Positions 1-13,576 of a stretch of DNA of 64,000 bases are shown one piece after another. Origin of the DNA: Anastatus disparis (Eukaryota; Arthropoda; Insecta; Hymenoptera; Eupelmidae); contig JAFFSR010000218.1 in the NCBI GenBank assembly GCA_017163975.1, forward strand, positions 4,777,501 to 4,841,500, written 5' to 3'. The stretch's first letter is position 1, and each line of letters begins with the position of its first letter. A model generated the notes under the pieces. That model saw only the letters and a program-made list of their open reading frames with translations. It had not been told where the DNA came from and made no database searches. The position numbers and the translations under genes were made by a program.

Positions 1-21
1 AGTTTTGTATTTTTAACTCAC

Positions 22-3000
22 CTTATATCCCTTAAGTATTTTTTCAGCATCATATCTCTTAATAAAAGCTTCGAATAGGAACTTATCATCACACTGATCC
101 ATTAACTCTGCGCATAATTCTTCATCATTCTTTTTAACTTTCTTCATAGGACTGGTTTGCATTGAACTGTCGGTCGAATGTCTTTTTACACGTTCGGCAT
201 AAATATCGATTGAAGGCACAAGATTGATTGGAGGCAGATCAATATGATTTATGCCACTTTTCATAAAATCAACGAATGAATTACTGTCCGTTTTACTTCT
301 GTCTCGACGTCTGTTACCTAATGGCGTACTTGATGATACTGTGTTTGATGGTTTTCGCTCTGGTGTTCTAGACATCATTTTTTCCTGATATCTGTAAAAA
401 TATATATTTTAAAATGCATTAAAAAAATATATAATTTGAAAAAATTTTCAAACTTTATTAAAATTTTTACTAATAAATCATTTCTAAAATTAATAAAATA
501 TTAAAATATTCGTTTCTGAGTTTAATTTTTTGCATCATAAAAATACTAGGTGCTTTTAGAATCTATATTTATATTGATAATTAATTTTTGAATTTTTCAT
601 AATTTTTCGTAAATGATTGTAAAAAAAATTATAAATTATATACTTTGAAAGGGCTTTTTTGACGCAGGGTACTTTCGGGCTTTTGATCGGCAATCTGTTA
701 ATATCGCGTTCTGTTAATTGAGCCAAATCGCCGACAGAACGAATTGATTTAACAGATAAATGTTTTGCCAGATGACTTGTAAATAGAGGATCGACCAAAT
801 CAGCACTAACTACGTCGACTGTTTCATTACAAGATGTCAATGACGGATACACCGGTAGCGTTGAGTCCAAATTCTCCGGCTCATTAAGTTGTGCAACACT
901 GTAAATGCAATGTAGAACGAAAAATGAGATCAATGCTGAGCTAAGTAATTTTAAAAGTATTGCTTGTCTACTTTATGCTTATAATCGTTTTATTATTAAT
1001 ATTAAATATTTTGTAATTGACTTTGAGAATAATTTAATAATTTTTTTAAATTGAAATAACATTCAAAATTAAAATTATAGTCACATATATTTTATAAAAT
1101 TTGAATTATATAATAAAATATTTAAAATTAATTAAAAAATTACTCAAATATTTACATCAATTATTAGAGTAATATCTAAATATGTAATACATAATGAACT
1201 CTATTAATTGTTCCTTACCTATTTTGCGTTTCTTGGCTAATCGGTAAATTCGAGAATACGGAATCGGTGACTGGTAACGTATCAGCTGCTTCACTAATTT
1301 GTTGAGAGTAATTTGCAATTGATTTATCTGATAAATTGCTTGTACCTTCAATACTGGAAGAAATGTTATTGGCGTCTACTGTATCTTCCAATGAATTTTG
1401 CGAGGTATGAGAATCAGATTTTTGAAGAATATTTGATAAATTAATAGAGTCGAGTTTAATGGAAGAATTATTTGGTTCATTTTGTGTGGATGTTTTAATG
1501 CCATCCGTACTTTCATCGTTTGCAGAAACATTATTAGATTCGATAAATATATCGACGTCTTGTGTATTATTTTCATTAACTTTATTATCGGTTTCTACTT
1601 TTCGAGACTCTTCCATAGATAATTCAGTAAGAACTGTGGCAAGTTTAATTTTCGGCGCGACGGTTATCGATACATCACTTGAAATGTTAATTGTTGTCCT
1701 CTCGTCAATTATTGATTCTTGTGATTTTTCTCCAGCATTATAAATTTGACAATTTTCATTTTCTTTTTCAAGACGCTCATTGTCTACCATTCGCATACGT
1801 CGCAATCTTGCAACACATTTTGAAAATATTGCGTCTTTTCGTGAAACTGGACTACGAGTTGAGGGAAGTTTTTCAAGTCTTGGCGGAGATGATGATTCTG
1901 TCATTATTTCATAACCCATTTCACGAGATACTGGCGGATCAGCGAAACTAACTCTCTTTTTCTATAATAAAAATTAAGTCAATGAATATTAATAATAGGT
2001 AATTTATTTTTAATATATTTCAAAGTTACAAATAATTTTAAGAAATGGATAATTAATATCGTTTTTATCACATACCCTATTAGGTGTATCGGCATCATAT
2101 TCTTGCATCCTCTTTAGTATACTGGCACTAGGTGATGCAGTAAGAGATGGTGGATTTGCATTGGACCATTCAAGCATAGGCAATTCTTTTCTCGATTTAC
2201 CTGGGGAATCGTCAGCTTCGGTCTGTGATCCATCCTTATCTATACTAAAACATTCGACTTCATTTTCTCTTTCGTGTTTATTTAATTCCGGCATACTCAT
2301 TGAAAAACGTTCTCCGTCAATTTTCAAATTGCCAAACATTGTCATGGACGGCGATGAACACATTTCTTGGCGCATACTATTATTCAGATTACTAAACATT
2401 TTTTCTTGTCTACTGCCACCACTTGGACTTGATATTTTATCACCTTCTTTCAATGTTTTATCTTTTTTGGGGATTGGTACAATTGTAACTTCATCGAGAA
2501 TACTTGTATCTATTTTCGAATTCTCAGCGAGAGCTTGCTTTGTCACAAGGCCGAGCATTTGAGCTGCTCGACCTTGTAGTGGGAAAGCTTTGGATCTGAA
2601 AAATCGAGCATTTGCACTTTTCGGTGATGATGTCTGATTTACTGGAACTGTTGGCTTGGCTATTGAGTTAATAAAAATAAAAATTAATTATAAATTCAAA
2701 ACAAAACATTTTCACTAATTTAATAATTGCTAATATAAAATTAAAGTAATAAATGGACAGATATTCTTACCAGGATTATTTTCTACTTTCTTTGATTCTT
2801 GTTGTACTGGAGGAGGTTTATCAGGTTCAATTGTTGCTGGTATAATCGATATCGTAGTTTCGTCAAAATCAGGCGTAGCTGCGATAATTTTAGGTTCATC
2901 TTTGGTAATTTCTTCTGATGATTTAGGATTCGGTGATATTTCCATTTTCTTAATTTTTATAAAACATTCTACTTTGTCTAGTTTTGAATTTGTGGGTTCT

Positions 3001-6000
3001 TGAGAACTTTCTACAATATCCGAATCTTGCGACGATTGTGACTCTGATTCATCAGTCTTGTCTTCTTCAACAGTCGAAGATTTGTTTGCTGTAATTATAA
3101 AATAAATAATTTAAAATTAAACTTTTAAAATATTTTTTTACTTTCTATATAAAAATATAAATTTTTACCAGCACTATCATCAATTTTATCCGCAACATTT
3201 TCTTGTGTAGTATTTTCCTCTACATCCATCGATTCTTGCGTTTGAGTTTCTTCTATTTCTCTAGCCTTTTCTAATTTTGCAGGCAAAGATCTACGAGTAG
3301 TTAATTTATGTGTTGTTTCTGAATTATCTGGTTTTTTTATTCCACTATCTTTACTTGGCGACGATTCTTTTTCTACAATAGCTACAGTACTCTTCATTGA
3401 ACGCCGCTTTATCGTGGAAGTTGGTTGTGACTGTTGACTGTTACTTTCTGTTTTAGAGCTAGAAGTCTTTTCATCTTTCGGTTTTTCGTCTTTTGTTGCG
3501 ATTGCTTTTTTATCGGTGTTTGCCGAGGTTGATGCTTTTTTGTCATTTGTAGTAACAGAAACGGGTACTTTTTTGTCCGTAGCAGTAGCAGAAATCGCTG
3601 CTTTTTTATCAGTAACGTTAGCAGGGGTAGTCGTTTTCTTTTCATTGGTTCCAGCAGTCAACGCTGATTTTTTGTCGGTAGTATTAACCGTAGTTGCTGA
3701 TTTCTTATCAGTAATACTAGGAGTATTAGATTCACCAACAGTAGATTTACCAACGCTACGACGATTTGGCAAAGGCTCAAATCTCATATCTATCTTCAAA
3801 CGAGACATTTCATTTAACTGTCTTTTCGAAAGACTTTTCTTACCATCGGTGTTTTCCTGTATAAAAAAAAATAATTAGAAATTTTAATTTTAATTACAAA
3901 TAGTAAAATTATTATTTAAAAATAAAAAAATTTTTTTAGTTAATAAACATATCTAAATAAAAAATAAATTTATATTCCTCTTACCGCGCTTTTACTTTCT
4001 TCGTTTAATTTCAAGCTACTGCTATCAAGCGTTTCCGGAGTGTCAGCTCGCTTTGGTCGTTTCTCACGTTCAATGTCAAGCATACCTTCGGAATTGCTTT
4101 CCGAGTTCCGTCGTTTTTTGCCGCGTTTGTTTAATTGTTCACTGCTGTTGGATCTACGCAGATTACCAAATGAGCGACGTGTCAATCGTACATTTTTATC
4201 CGGAACTGCGCTGCCTGCTAATAACAAATAATATTTAAATCAAAATCAAATAGAAAGATATTTTACAAAATTAGAGAAAATTTTTTTTATAATTTGCTTG
4301 TACTTGATTTATTCATGTTTCATATATTATCAAATGCTGCATAATTATTTATAATTATTCATAAATATTTTAAATATTATTGACGTAAATAATAACATAA
4401 AATTAATAAATAATATAATTTATTTAACCATATAATCAACAAAATTAAAAATAAATACAATTTGTCGTTCTTTTACGCATACTTGAGAGTAAGAGGAAGT
4501 GTAAAAAGAAATAAACTATAGCGGTATTTACGAAATCGAAGATATGGCGTACACTTGCGTTTAAAAATAGTTTTGTTCCCGCTTAATGTCTAAAAACTAT
4601 CTTTATGTCTTTTTAGGTTAGGTACATTCTTGCTAAAAAAACATGCATTAACATTCATGTACTCCATAAAAAAAAAAATCGAAATCTGTATAGACACGTA
4701 ACAAATGGAAAGTCAGAACAATGACTCGACTTAATACGCTCTTTATTCGTACTGTTGGAGTATATGAAAAGAAAAATTAGGCACAAATATAAAATAATAA
4801 CACGTTGCATTTTTAGCTTGAAAATCACCATAGAATATATAAAAAATTTCTAACCATTTGCACTGTTATCCTCGTTGATAGTTCGCCGTCTCATTTTGTT
4901 GTCAATCATGGACGGCGATGTTTGTTCAATTTCGGCAGCAGGAAATTCTTCCTGGGATTCAAAGTCTAATTTTTTGGCAACGATCGGCGCGGCGGCCGTC
5001 GTTGTTGGCTGAACATTAACTTTGTTGCTAATGCCCTCCTTTTGTGAATCCTCGATCGTCGACACGTCCCCATCATGTTCATCCGCTTTTGCTGATTGCT
5101 TTTTTGGCTGTGATTTTGGCGATGTTACGGTAGATCTAAAGTAATCGTGAAATTTTCTTCATTAAAATACGAATATTTTCTTGGTATAAATTGACTTGCA
5201 TTAATTGCAATTTTTTTTTATGATACTTAAAAATGGCGGTTTATATAATAACTTACTTGTGTTTTTTAGAAGACGATTGTTTTTTAACTAAATTATTATT
5301 TTTGTAAAAAGTGCAACATTGAATGTAAACCCGCGGTTCTAACATGTCGATTGTGTACACTATACTAACCAAATGTTATTTTAAGTGCATAGTTTTTTTT
5401 TATTGAGAAAAAGTATATAGATAAGATAAGAATATGAATCGAAACCTGCATTTGTTTTCGAATGTCGCAAGAGTTATGGAGTGCAGGTGATCGCAGACTA
5501 ATCTAACGGTGTTTTCGGCATAATTACGTGGTAGCGTTAGTAGCGTTTTAGATTAGAAATTTTTTTTTTATTTTTAAAAATTGAATATCGCGGGATTCGC
5601 TGTTATTTGATTGATTAATTAAGTGAAATATTTAAATAGAAAAAATTATTTAAAAATTTTCAAAATAAGTCATTGCAGGATATATAAAATTATTAATTAT
5701 AAATTATTTGAAACTAATAAATAATTTTAAAAATTGATGAATTAATTTTTTTTTCATAAATGAATATATATAGCTTTTTATTTTTATTAGCCAAAAATAA
5801 AAAATAGCAAGTTTTATCTAGTTTTTTTTTTTAATGAAAAAATATGTTTGAACACATTATTGCATAAAATTGTTAAAAAAATATTTCTTATTTTTAATTA
5901 TAAATAAAAAAAATTCCATTATATATATTGTTTGCATTATTAATTTAAATTTAATATTAAAATATAAAAGTTTACTTACATTGCTGGTTTTTCAATAGGT

Positions 6001-9000
6001 TTTGGTGGTTCAGCGAAAACTTGGGCAATATTTGTAAATGATGTAGCTGTAGTTTTTACTTCATTATTATTTATTGGTGTTTCGATTTTTTTATTAACTG
6101 TGGATGGTTTCATCTTCGCATCGAACCAACGCTGTAATTCTTGCGAATCTTGTGAATTGGAGACGGTAAGATCATTATACATCGCAGGTATGTCGTCCCT
6201 TCGTTTTTTGAGCATTTCTTTCTGATGTTCTGTCAGACGATTTACATCCAATTTTATATCTGTATTTATTACAACGAAATCCTGTAACATAAAATAAAGT
6301 AGTAATATTGATTAACGTGATAACAGTAACGCGATTAAAATTATTTAACACATTAATTTGAAAGTTAGTCCAATTATTAAGTTTTTAAAATTGTCTAATT
6401 TATAATATATTATAAATAACTAATTTATTTATATTATATGATAAGTTAAACAAACAAAATTTATTTAACAAAATTACTGAACATAAATAATCAATGTAGT
6501 TATACATTCATATAAAATACAAAAAATATGTGAAATTTAGTGATTATACCTGCGAATCAGGTTCAATATTAACTATTTTTGCTTTTTCTACATTTTCTTT
6601 CCCATTTTGCAATATAACTGTCCTAGATGGACTTGTAGATTTCCTATTAAGAAAACTACCAATTGGTTTAATGTGAGGACTTTTTATCTTCTTAGTTTTT
6701 CCCTTTAATTCTTCTAAATCGAAATTATTTTTAACTGATGTTTCTTCAAGTTCATTTATGATTTCTTCCATTAGCTAAAAAAATAATGTGAATATTTATT
6801 TATTCCAATAAAAATTGTATTATATTTTAATAATTTATAAAAAGCAAATTTTAATCAACACAATACATATGAACATACCTTTTTCGATTTTTCATCAATA
6901 CTATCCTTTAAATCAAGAATTGAAAAAGCCATTGATGATATATCTTTATTCAAATGTAACATAGCTAAAATAATAGTTTTTCTATAAGAGTTAAGTAATT
7001 CATAATTTAAAGATTTTTGGAGTTTCTTGAATAAATTTACAATAGTGCTCCAAGTGCTAGCAATTTCTTGCTCAACATCATTAACGTCATCAACTTTGGC
7101 AAGCATATATCTAACAGCAGGTTCAATATTTTTTAAATATAAAGCAGCTTTTTCTGCACTATGACTAAAAACTCGTAAGAGAAAAGATGATAAAGCTTTG
7201 AGTATCCTTTCAGTGGTAAGACTGTTACTACGAAGACATTGAAAGGTTAAATCTTTCAGTAATTGTACAAATACTGGCACCTCTTTATCTACAACAAAAT
7301 TTTAAACATTCATTTTCAATAAATTTTATTATGAATATTATTTGATTTCTTTATTAGATTTTTCTTACCATTAGGTAAATTATCATAATTTACTGTATTT
7401 AATAACACATCAGCACATATAGTGGCAAAATCGCAACATTGCTTATCTTTTTTCAGAGCATTTACGATCATATGAGATGTTTTGTCTATGATTTCATTAG
7501 GTTTTACAGTAACAATTAACTCAGCTTGAAAATCAAATTGCTTGTACAAGTCTATCCATGCTTCAGCCATCCTTTTCAACTATTTGTAAAAAATAAAAAT
7601 TATTTATAAAATATATTTTTTTTGTAAATATATAGCATTTAAAAAAAATATTTACCTGATCATGATCTTCTGTGAAAAGACTAGTAAATGGAAAAGCAAG
7701 TATACTTTCAATAGTTTTAAAATTATGTTCTAATTGAGTTCCTTCATTAATGTTTTGTGCATCTTCTGCATATTTTTTTGCAATTTTCGCAAGCACACTC
7801 CATATTTCGCATGCTGAGAACCTATAATTAATTGAATGCATAATTTAAAAAATAATCTAAATTATAAAAACAAATGATATTGGATATTCACATAAGTTTC
7901 GATACTTACATATGAGAATTGAATTTTCTTGCATCTTCTAATGTTTTAAGAATTGCTTGCATTAATTCTAATGTTTGGGGGTAATAAACATCTGCGTTCT
8001 GTGGCTTAATTAAGTGCCAAAGTAGTGATTCAATAGACTGGTAGTGATCGCTTGAAAAATTAATATAAATAAATTAAAATTTCTTTATAACACGACCGAT
8101 TAAAGGTCGCGTATGGAGCTGCAGGGGAAATATTTAATGAGAAAATTTCATCAAAATATTGTTTTAATTCGTAACTCCTAAGTTTGTTTTCTTTCCTTTC
8201 ATTAAAGGTCACAGTAAGTCCACGTCGTTAATCGACATTTGACTTTTAATATTTTTTATATTACATAAAGTTGTCATTCTTTTTAAAAATTCTAATAGAG
8301 TTGAAAAATGGGAAGTTTTTATTACTATTTCATATTTTTAAATGTAAAAATTAATTTAAATATTTCATTACATCATAATTTTTAAATTAAAATCTTTGTA
8401 TTTATAAGCAGTCCTGATTTAAGCGTAAATTAAAAATACTCAATTGAAGGTCAAAGCGTTAAAGTGGGGGTAATGCTCGAACGCATCGAAAGGGGGGTTG
8501 ACCCTTAATCGGTTTTGAACTGGATGTATAAAATCAGTAAACTTATTTTCTATATATACCTTATAAAACTTGAGAAGTTGTCAACTTGTAAGATTGTTTG
8601 TATAAGATCCATTAGCATGTGTTCATTAAAGTGCATGCTAAATGCAATATTCTCAGAATTCTTCAAAAAGATGTTCAGTAGAAAATCTCGAACGAAAGTT
8701 AATTTGTGAAAACGATTTTTACTTAATTCAGTAATAACACTTGTTAGTTCTTTATACATTGTTATCTGTAAATTTAATCAAATATGATGAATCAAATAAT
8801 TAGGAAAAAATAGGATTAAATATGGATATAATAATAAATTGAAATTCCAGTTACCTTGAATTTATCATATTCATTGATACGTTTAATTAGATTATCCCAT
8901 AAAATCTTACAAACACCTGTCTTATTTTTATATTCTTCATCTGTTAATTGACTTAATATAATTACACATTCACCAAATGAATGTATGCACATTTTATAAA

Positions 9001-10795
9001 TAACTTGAAACACAGAATCACTTATTGGACCTGGAAGTTTTTCTTGCACCGTAGAAGATACAATTTTAGACTGATCTTCTTTACTGATAATTAATTGTAA
9101 AAATGCATCCACAGCAAAAATTTGAGTTTTAGTAAATTTTTTTGCTAACGATACATTGAGTTCAGTTTTTTGAATAAAAAGAGGTTTATCTCCAAAAGGT
9201 CCAAAACAAAGATTCAGAAATGGTACCATAATTGCATCGATAAAACCAGCTAAACTGGGATATACTTTGTTGATTAAATGCCACCAAACTTCTAGTTTTG
9301 TAAGAACCATTAATTCAGTTTTGCTGTTTTTAGCATTTAGAGGAACACAAAGGAGCTTTATACGGCGATTAGTTGCTAATTCACGTTGATCTAAGGCGAA
9401 ATTGTCTATCAACAATTTCCATGATAAAAAGGCTTGTCTGAAAATTAAAAAAAAAATTTTTTTTTTAAATAAATTTTTTATTTTTGAACCCAAAAAAATC
9501 AAATTGAGTATCGTTATAAATTCTAAATATATATCTATAACTTATACTTATTTTATTGAAAAATTAAAAGAATATTTGAATTTTTTGATGCATTAATTAT
9601 ATTTACCTTCTGTTCGGATCAGCTGATTTAAAAGCAAATTCTTCCACTTTTAGAAGACTATTAACCAAACCAGAACCTCTATGAAGATCTACACCAATAA
9701 GAGTAATACTGGTTTCCCATTGAGTAGCCCAATCTTGATCAGAAGAATTCACCAACAATGTCATACGTTTGCAATAAACTGATTGAAGAGTGTTTTTATA
9801 TTTTTCCCATATTTCTTTTTGAATTGATCTGACACGTATTCCCAAGTCATTTTTAACAGCTTGTTGTAAAACAACTAAAGCTGTGCTTCTTTGTCTTTTG
9901 TGACCCATGTAAGCTAAAGGTAAAACTTTATCCATTATAAATGTGTCAAATTGTCGAATATTTAATCCTGATGATGATAAATTAATTAATCTGTTGAGTA
10001 ATTGCATCATCCTTTCAACAACTTTTTCTTCAAAATCTTCAGATTCACTTAAAGTTTTGTTTTCAATATTTTTTAGCAAAGCTCCATTGTCTGCATTTTC
10101 TGGTAGTAGCCAAGTCATAATTGTTGGCTGAATAGATTCTATGCAATCATTTAAAAAATTTAATATCGACAGTTTACTTGCAACTATTGCTACTGTCTCG
10201 TCTTTTAAGATGCTCAAAGATACAAGTACCTTAAGTCTAAAATTATTAAAATAATATTAATATTTTCAATAAAAAATAAATACTTTAAAATATTAACAAG
10301 AAAATGTATAAATATAAATTGATGTACTCATTAAAACAATAAAAAATCAAAACATACCTTTTCTTTCTATTTATTTGTAAAATTGACTGGAAAAAGTCAA
10401 AATTTCTGGTTTTAGTTTCTGGCAAAATAATATCAAGAGTACGACAAGCTTCTATATGTAAATTATCATCTTCTGTGACACTTGCATTGATAACTGAATT
10501 ACAGAGTTCGCAAAATTCTTCATCTTTCATTGTTTTCATAATTTTTTGGTCTTCTATATATTTTCTAAAAAAAAATAATAAAATCTTCAAATTATCAAAC
10601 ATTATTTAAAATGAATTTTAAACAATATAACTATTTAAATTTAGCATTGCAAATTTCAACAACATGGTGTCTCAAGTTTTTTAAACTTTAGAAAAATTGT
10701 TTAGCAAATATTTAGCATGGATATCCTGATTACATAATATATTTATTGAATAAATATAGTTTTTTAATTAAAATTAAAAATTTTTCAATTTGAAC

Positions 10796-10850
<55 letters not shown>

Positions 10851-11987
10851 AAAGAATTATTTATAAAGGACATGTCTATAAATTTTATAATAAATAAACA
10901 AATAAAAATAAACTCCGTTCTGTTTAGATTTAAAATAAAAAATTAATGTTCTTAACAAATCAATACTCAAATTGTCAACATTAAACTACAAACATTTTAT
11001 TATATTTTGTTAATTTTTAAAATTAAAAATTACAAAGCTAACAAGTTAAAAGATCAAAGTCAAAATTATAAAAACTTTTTTTTTTATTATTGAAAATTAC
11101 GACAAAGAAATTTAAAAAAATATTCCAATTTTTTAATTTACAATTTAATTAACAGTTTTCTAACGTGCTGCAATGCAATATTATTTACAAATTTATGTGT
11201 CCTAAAGTTCAGAGTGTTGTTATATTCCATAAAAGTACACTGTATAGTGTACATATTGAATGTAATTGAATCCACTGAATACCAATTAAACTAATTGCTG
11301 CTAAGTGCTATCTATTTTAAAAATAGTATAGTGAACCTGAACTTAGATATGTTTACATAATTGAAAATACAATTAATTATTCAGTTTTATGCAAAAAGAT
11401 CATTAAATAACTTTTATAAAATACTGGATAAGCTTCATAATTATGCATCATAAAAAGAAATTCCAACAAGTATAGAAAAACTGGAAAATATTTACAAGAT
11501 TGGTAATATTGACTACTTTAAATAAACACACGATTGCACAAATCCTTAAAAATGAATAAGCAAATCGTAATATTTTGGAGTATCAAATTAAAGAGCCCAA
11601 AACTGCTTATTTGCAATATTATTACACAATTCGCGTTACATGCATAGATCATGTAAAATAATATTTACAATAATAAAAAGTAAAGGATTTCAAAATATTA
11701 TATAAATTGAAGTAAAAACCATCGATATAAAACCACCCAAGCCCATAAAATACAAGTTTCAACACGCAACAGCTTAATAAAATAAGATAAAAAAAAACGA
11801 ACTTGCATGCGCATAATCTATAAGGGACAAAGGAAGAAGATTAACAAGATTTCAATATACGAGCATACCTTCTGAACGAGGTTAAAGCTTGGATTTTGGA
11901 ATCCGATGTACTTGCAGCATCTTTCAAAGTCTTCATAACTTTTTGTGTATTAATATTATTAGTAGCAGCAACACTTGAAGTCGCCAT
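22..11987 (-). CDS. Rif1: Rif1, telomere-associated / replication-timing protein (3' end may lie beyond window)
   Basis: Chromatin adaptor that controls replication timing and double-strand-break repair, partly by bringing protein phosphatase 1 to origins. Coding exons, 5' to 3' on the minus strand: 11987-11869, 10564-10358, 10236-9607, 9437-8855, 8765-8560, 8050-7910, 7821-7656, 7579-7369, 7288-6879, 6774-6550, 6281-5980, 5135-4855, 4217-3985, 3856-3169, 3088-2771, 2659-2076, 1961-1219, 898-644, 391-22. All phases agree (2224 codons). The first nine exons (about 890 aa) are the helical HEAT-type N-domain. Exon 11 has the conserved LTEHQKEMLKKRRDDIPAMY block. The middle is Ser/Thr/Lys-rich and disordered. 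Near the C-terminus are SILK (2112-2123) and KRVSFADPP (RVSF 1944-1955), the known PP1-docking pair, then the conserved C-terminal domain (IRSVGDLAQLTERDINRLPI, KSPKVPCVKKALSKY) in exon 18. The last exon ends AAG|GTGAGT, so transcription may continue leftward; if not spliced, a TAA at 13-15 ends the protein two codons later. Length is close to human RIF1 (about 2470 aa). Confidence 0.93.
3470..3712 (-). repeat. Degenerate TDKK repeat inside Rif1 exon 14
   Basis: Within the disordered centre of Rif1 the protein has about seven units of 8-12 residues that each begin T-D-K-K or N-E/D-K-K (for example TDKKSATTVNT, TDKKSALTAGT, NEKKTTTPANV, TDKKAAISATA, TDKKVPVSVTT). It is an in-frame minisatellite of roughly 33-36 nt per unit, diverged at the DNA level. 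Function is unknown; a lysine-rich spacer is the simplest reading. Confidence 0.8.
8095..8513. mobile_element. Candidate 419-bp inverted-repeat element in Rif1 intron 5
   Basis: Intron 5 of Rif1 (8051-8559) is nearly filled by a segment whose ends are inverted copies of each other: ACCGATTAAAGGTC at 8095-8108 and the complement of ACCGATTAAGGGTC at 8500-8513. The ends are richer in G+C than the intron around them. No clear target-site duplication and no transposase are visible, so this would be a non-autonomous MITE. Short terminal matches can arise by chance, hence the moderate confidence. Confidence 0.4.
10565..11868 (-). other. Rif1 intron 1 with AT microsatellite
   Basis: The 1.3-kb first intron of Rif1 separates the 5' coding exon from the HEAT-domain exons. 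It is very AT-rich and carries no coding exon that I can recognise. A pure AT dinucleotide run of about 21 units occupies 10801-10842. Confidence 0.7.
10801..10842. repeat. (AT)n microsatellite
   Basis: Uninterrupted AT dinucleotides for about 42 bp, followed by two TATG-like units. It lies in Rif1 intron 1. Confidence 0.95.
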
Positions 11988-12935
11988 CCTTACTTTGATA
12001 ATCGTGGCTGTCGTGAAAAATCGCGCGGGAAAAACTTCCGCTTTTCACGCCGCAAACTCGCACACAATACTATAGCACCTGGTACTCACCGTGGAGATAT
12101 GTAAGAGGAGAAGACGATTATAAGAGGAGGACCGGATCACTATACGCCTAAAACTTCCCTCTTTACACTAATACAAGCGCTTTTTTATTCCTTCTCTCAA
12201 CCCGACTCCAGTCCTCAACTTAACTAAACTATCTGCAAAAGAGAGAAAGAACAGTATAGTAGAGAGAGGAGAGGGTATAATAAAGATTATTAGGCGGGAA
12301 GATCAGGAAGGGATCTATTCTGCGAAAATTTCGAGCGCGTAATATAATGTGTAATGGCGTGTTTGCATTGAGACGCAACATGTATGTTTACATTTTTTTT
12401 TACACTCAATGACAAATAAGATTGTATAGGTTAAATTGATTATTTACGTTAAAAAATAGATATGGTTTTGTTTTTTAGTTACATTACTATTTTGTCTAAA
12501 GACTTTAAAATATTATATTATTTAACTTTTGGCGGTTCTTTGGTGTATGTAAACTTTTTACAATTGAGAGGGAGATCGAAAAGGGAAATGATTGGTTTGA
12601 ATCGCTCACGTGATCTGAAAAGTCGGAGCTGAAATTTTTTTAAAAACCAACATATACGAGAGCTAAAGGTATTTAAACAGTATTAAAGGGACAAAAGAAT
12701 TAGAAATGGAAATATAAAATTAACTGTTAATGTAAATATTTCTTGTGTAAGTAAGCTGAAAAAGATTTAAATAATAGTTTATGAATATTTATTTTATAAG
12801 AATAAATGAAAAAGGCTTAAATAATTTTTTATTTATAATTTATAAATATTTTTTCCTTTGAAACTTATTATCTTATGTTTAATTAATTTGAGCGTAATAC
12901 AAGGATTGCAATTTTTTATAGTATTAAAATGGTTT
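11988..12935 (-). promoter_or_regulatory. Rif1 5' UTR/promoter region with E2F-like sites
   Basis: This is the sequence upstream of the Rif1 start codon. Read on the minus strand, it contains TTTTCCCGCGCGA at 12021-12033, a strong match to the E2F consensus, only about 34 bp from the ATG. On the plus strand there are a GGCGGGAA at 12293-12300 and a TTTTGGCGG near 12531. E2F control would suit an S-phase gene such as Rif1, but this is inferred from motifs only. The remainder up to the SINE at 12936 is AT-rich with no gene seen. Confidence 0.5.
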
Positions 12936-13132
12936 GAGATCTTCGGTGGCTGAGTTGGTAGAGCGATGGATTTATAATCTCGAGGTTCCGAGTTTGAATC
13001 CTGCTTGCGGCGACCGATTGATATAAGCACCACTGTACGTTACATGTGCTTTGTTCACAAACACATTGAAATAATATCTGTCGCTAATTAACATCGCAAT
13101 GATAGCATAAATACAGCAACGTTAAATAAAAT
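12936..13132 (+). mobile_element. tRNA-derived SINE, copy 1
   Basis: About 200 bp. The head resembles a tRNA with pol III A box (TGGCTGAGTTGG) and B box (GTTTGAATCC). A shared body follows (CAAGCACCACTGTACGTTAC-like, then TGTGCTTTGTTCACAAACAC), and it ends in CAGCAACGTTAAATAAAATT. It sits between Rif1 and the 3' end of Plp. The internal arm complementary to the 5' end is eroded in this copy. Confidence 0.88.
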
Positions 13133-13135
13133 TAA

Positions 13136-13576
13136 AAGAAAAAAAATTATCAAATTTTCATGCAAAAGATAAATGAAGGAAACAAAATATAATTTTTTTT
13201 AAAAGGGATGCTTTATTTTTAATAAAAAAACACACATCATTCACAACAATTGTAAATTCACAGTTATTAAAAAGGCACTAAGTTACTTCGCTTAGCCTGG
13301 TAACGAAGAATGACTTTCACTCAAACGAATACACACGCAGTGTTTCATTTTCAATAAGTTAAAATTAGACTTTGGTTTAATAATTTAGTATGCGTGATGT
13401 TCATTTATAAACTTGGCCCTAACAGCCTCTCTCTCTCACTTTAAAAAATTACACAAATGTTCATTTGTATTAAAAATCAATTGTCATGCTTCCTAATATC
13501 ATACACTTATTTACACGTAATTGAATAATTAAAAAAAAATCCAATCAAATCTACATAATTGATACGATGATCAGTT
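13136..13576 (-). other. Plp 3' UTR
   Basis: Sequence downstream of the Plp stop codon. It has an AATAAA on the minus strand at 13212-13217, which probably sets the 3' end just before SINE copy 1. No other gene is visible. Confidence 0.55.

Noticed and set aside
3516..3878. 120-codon plus-strand ORF opposite Rif1
   Set aside because: It is the antisense shadow of the TDKK repeat; its hydrophobic repeats come from the complement of Lys/Thr codons.
8515..8709. Plus-strand 64-codon ORF
   Set aside because: It overlaps a phase-consistent Rif1 exon on the opposite strand (8765-8560).
10801..10842. Regulatory TATA cluster
   Set aside because: A simple AT microsatellite in an intron.
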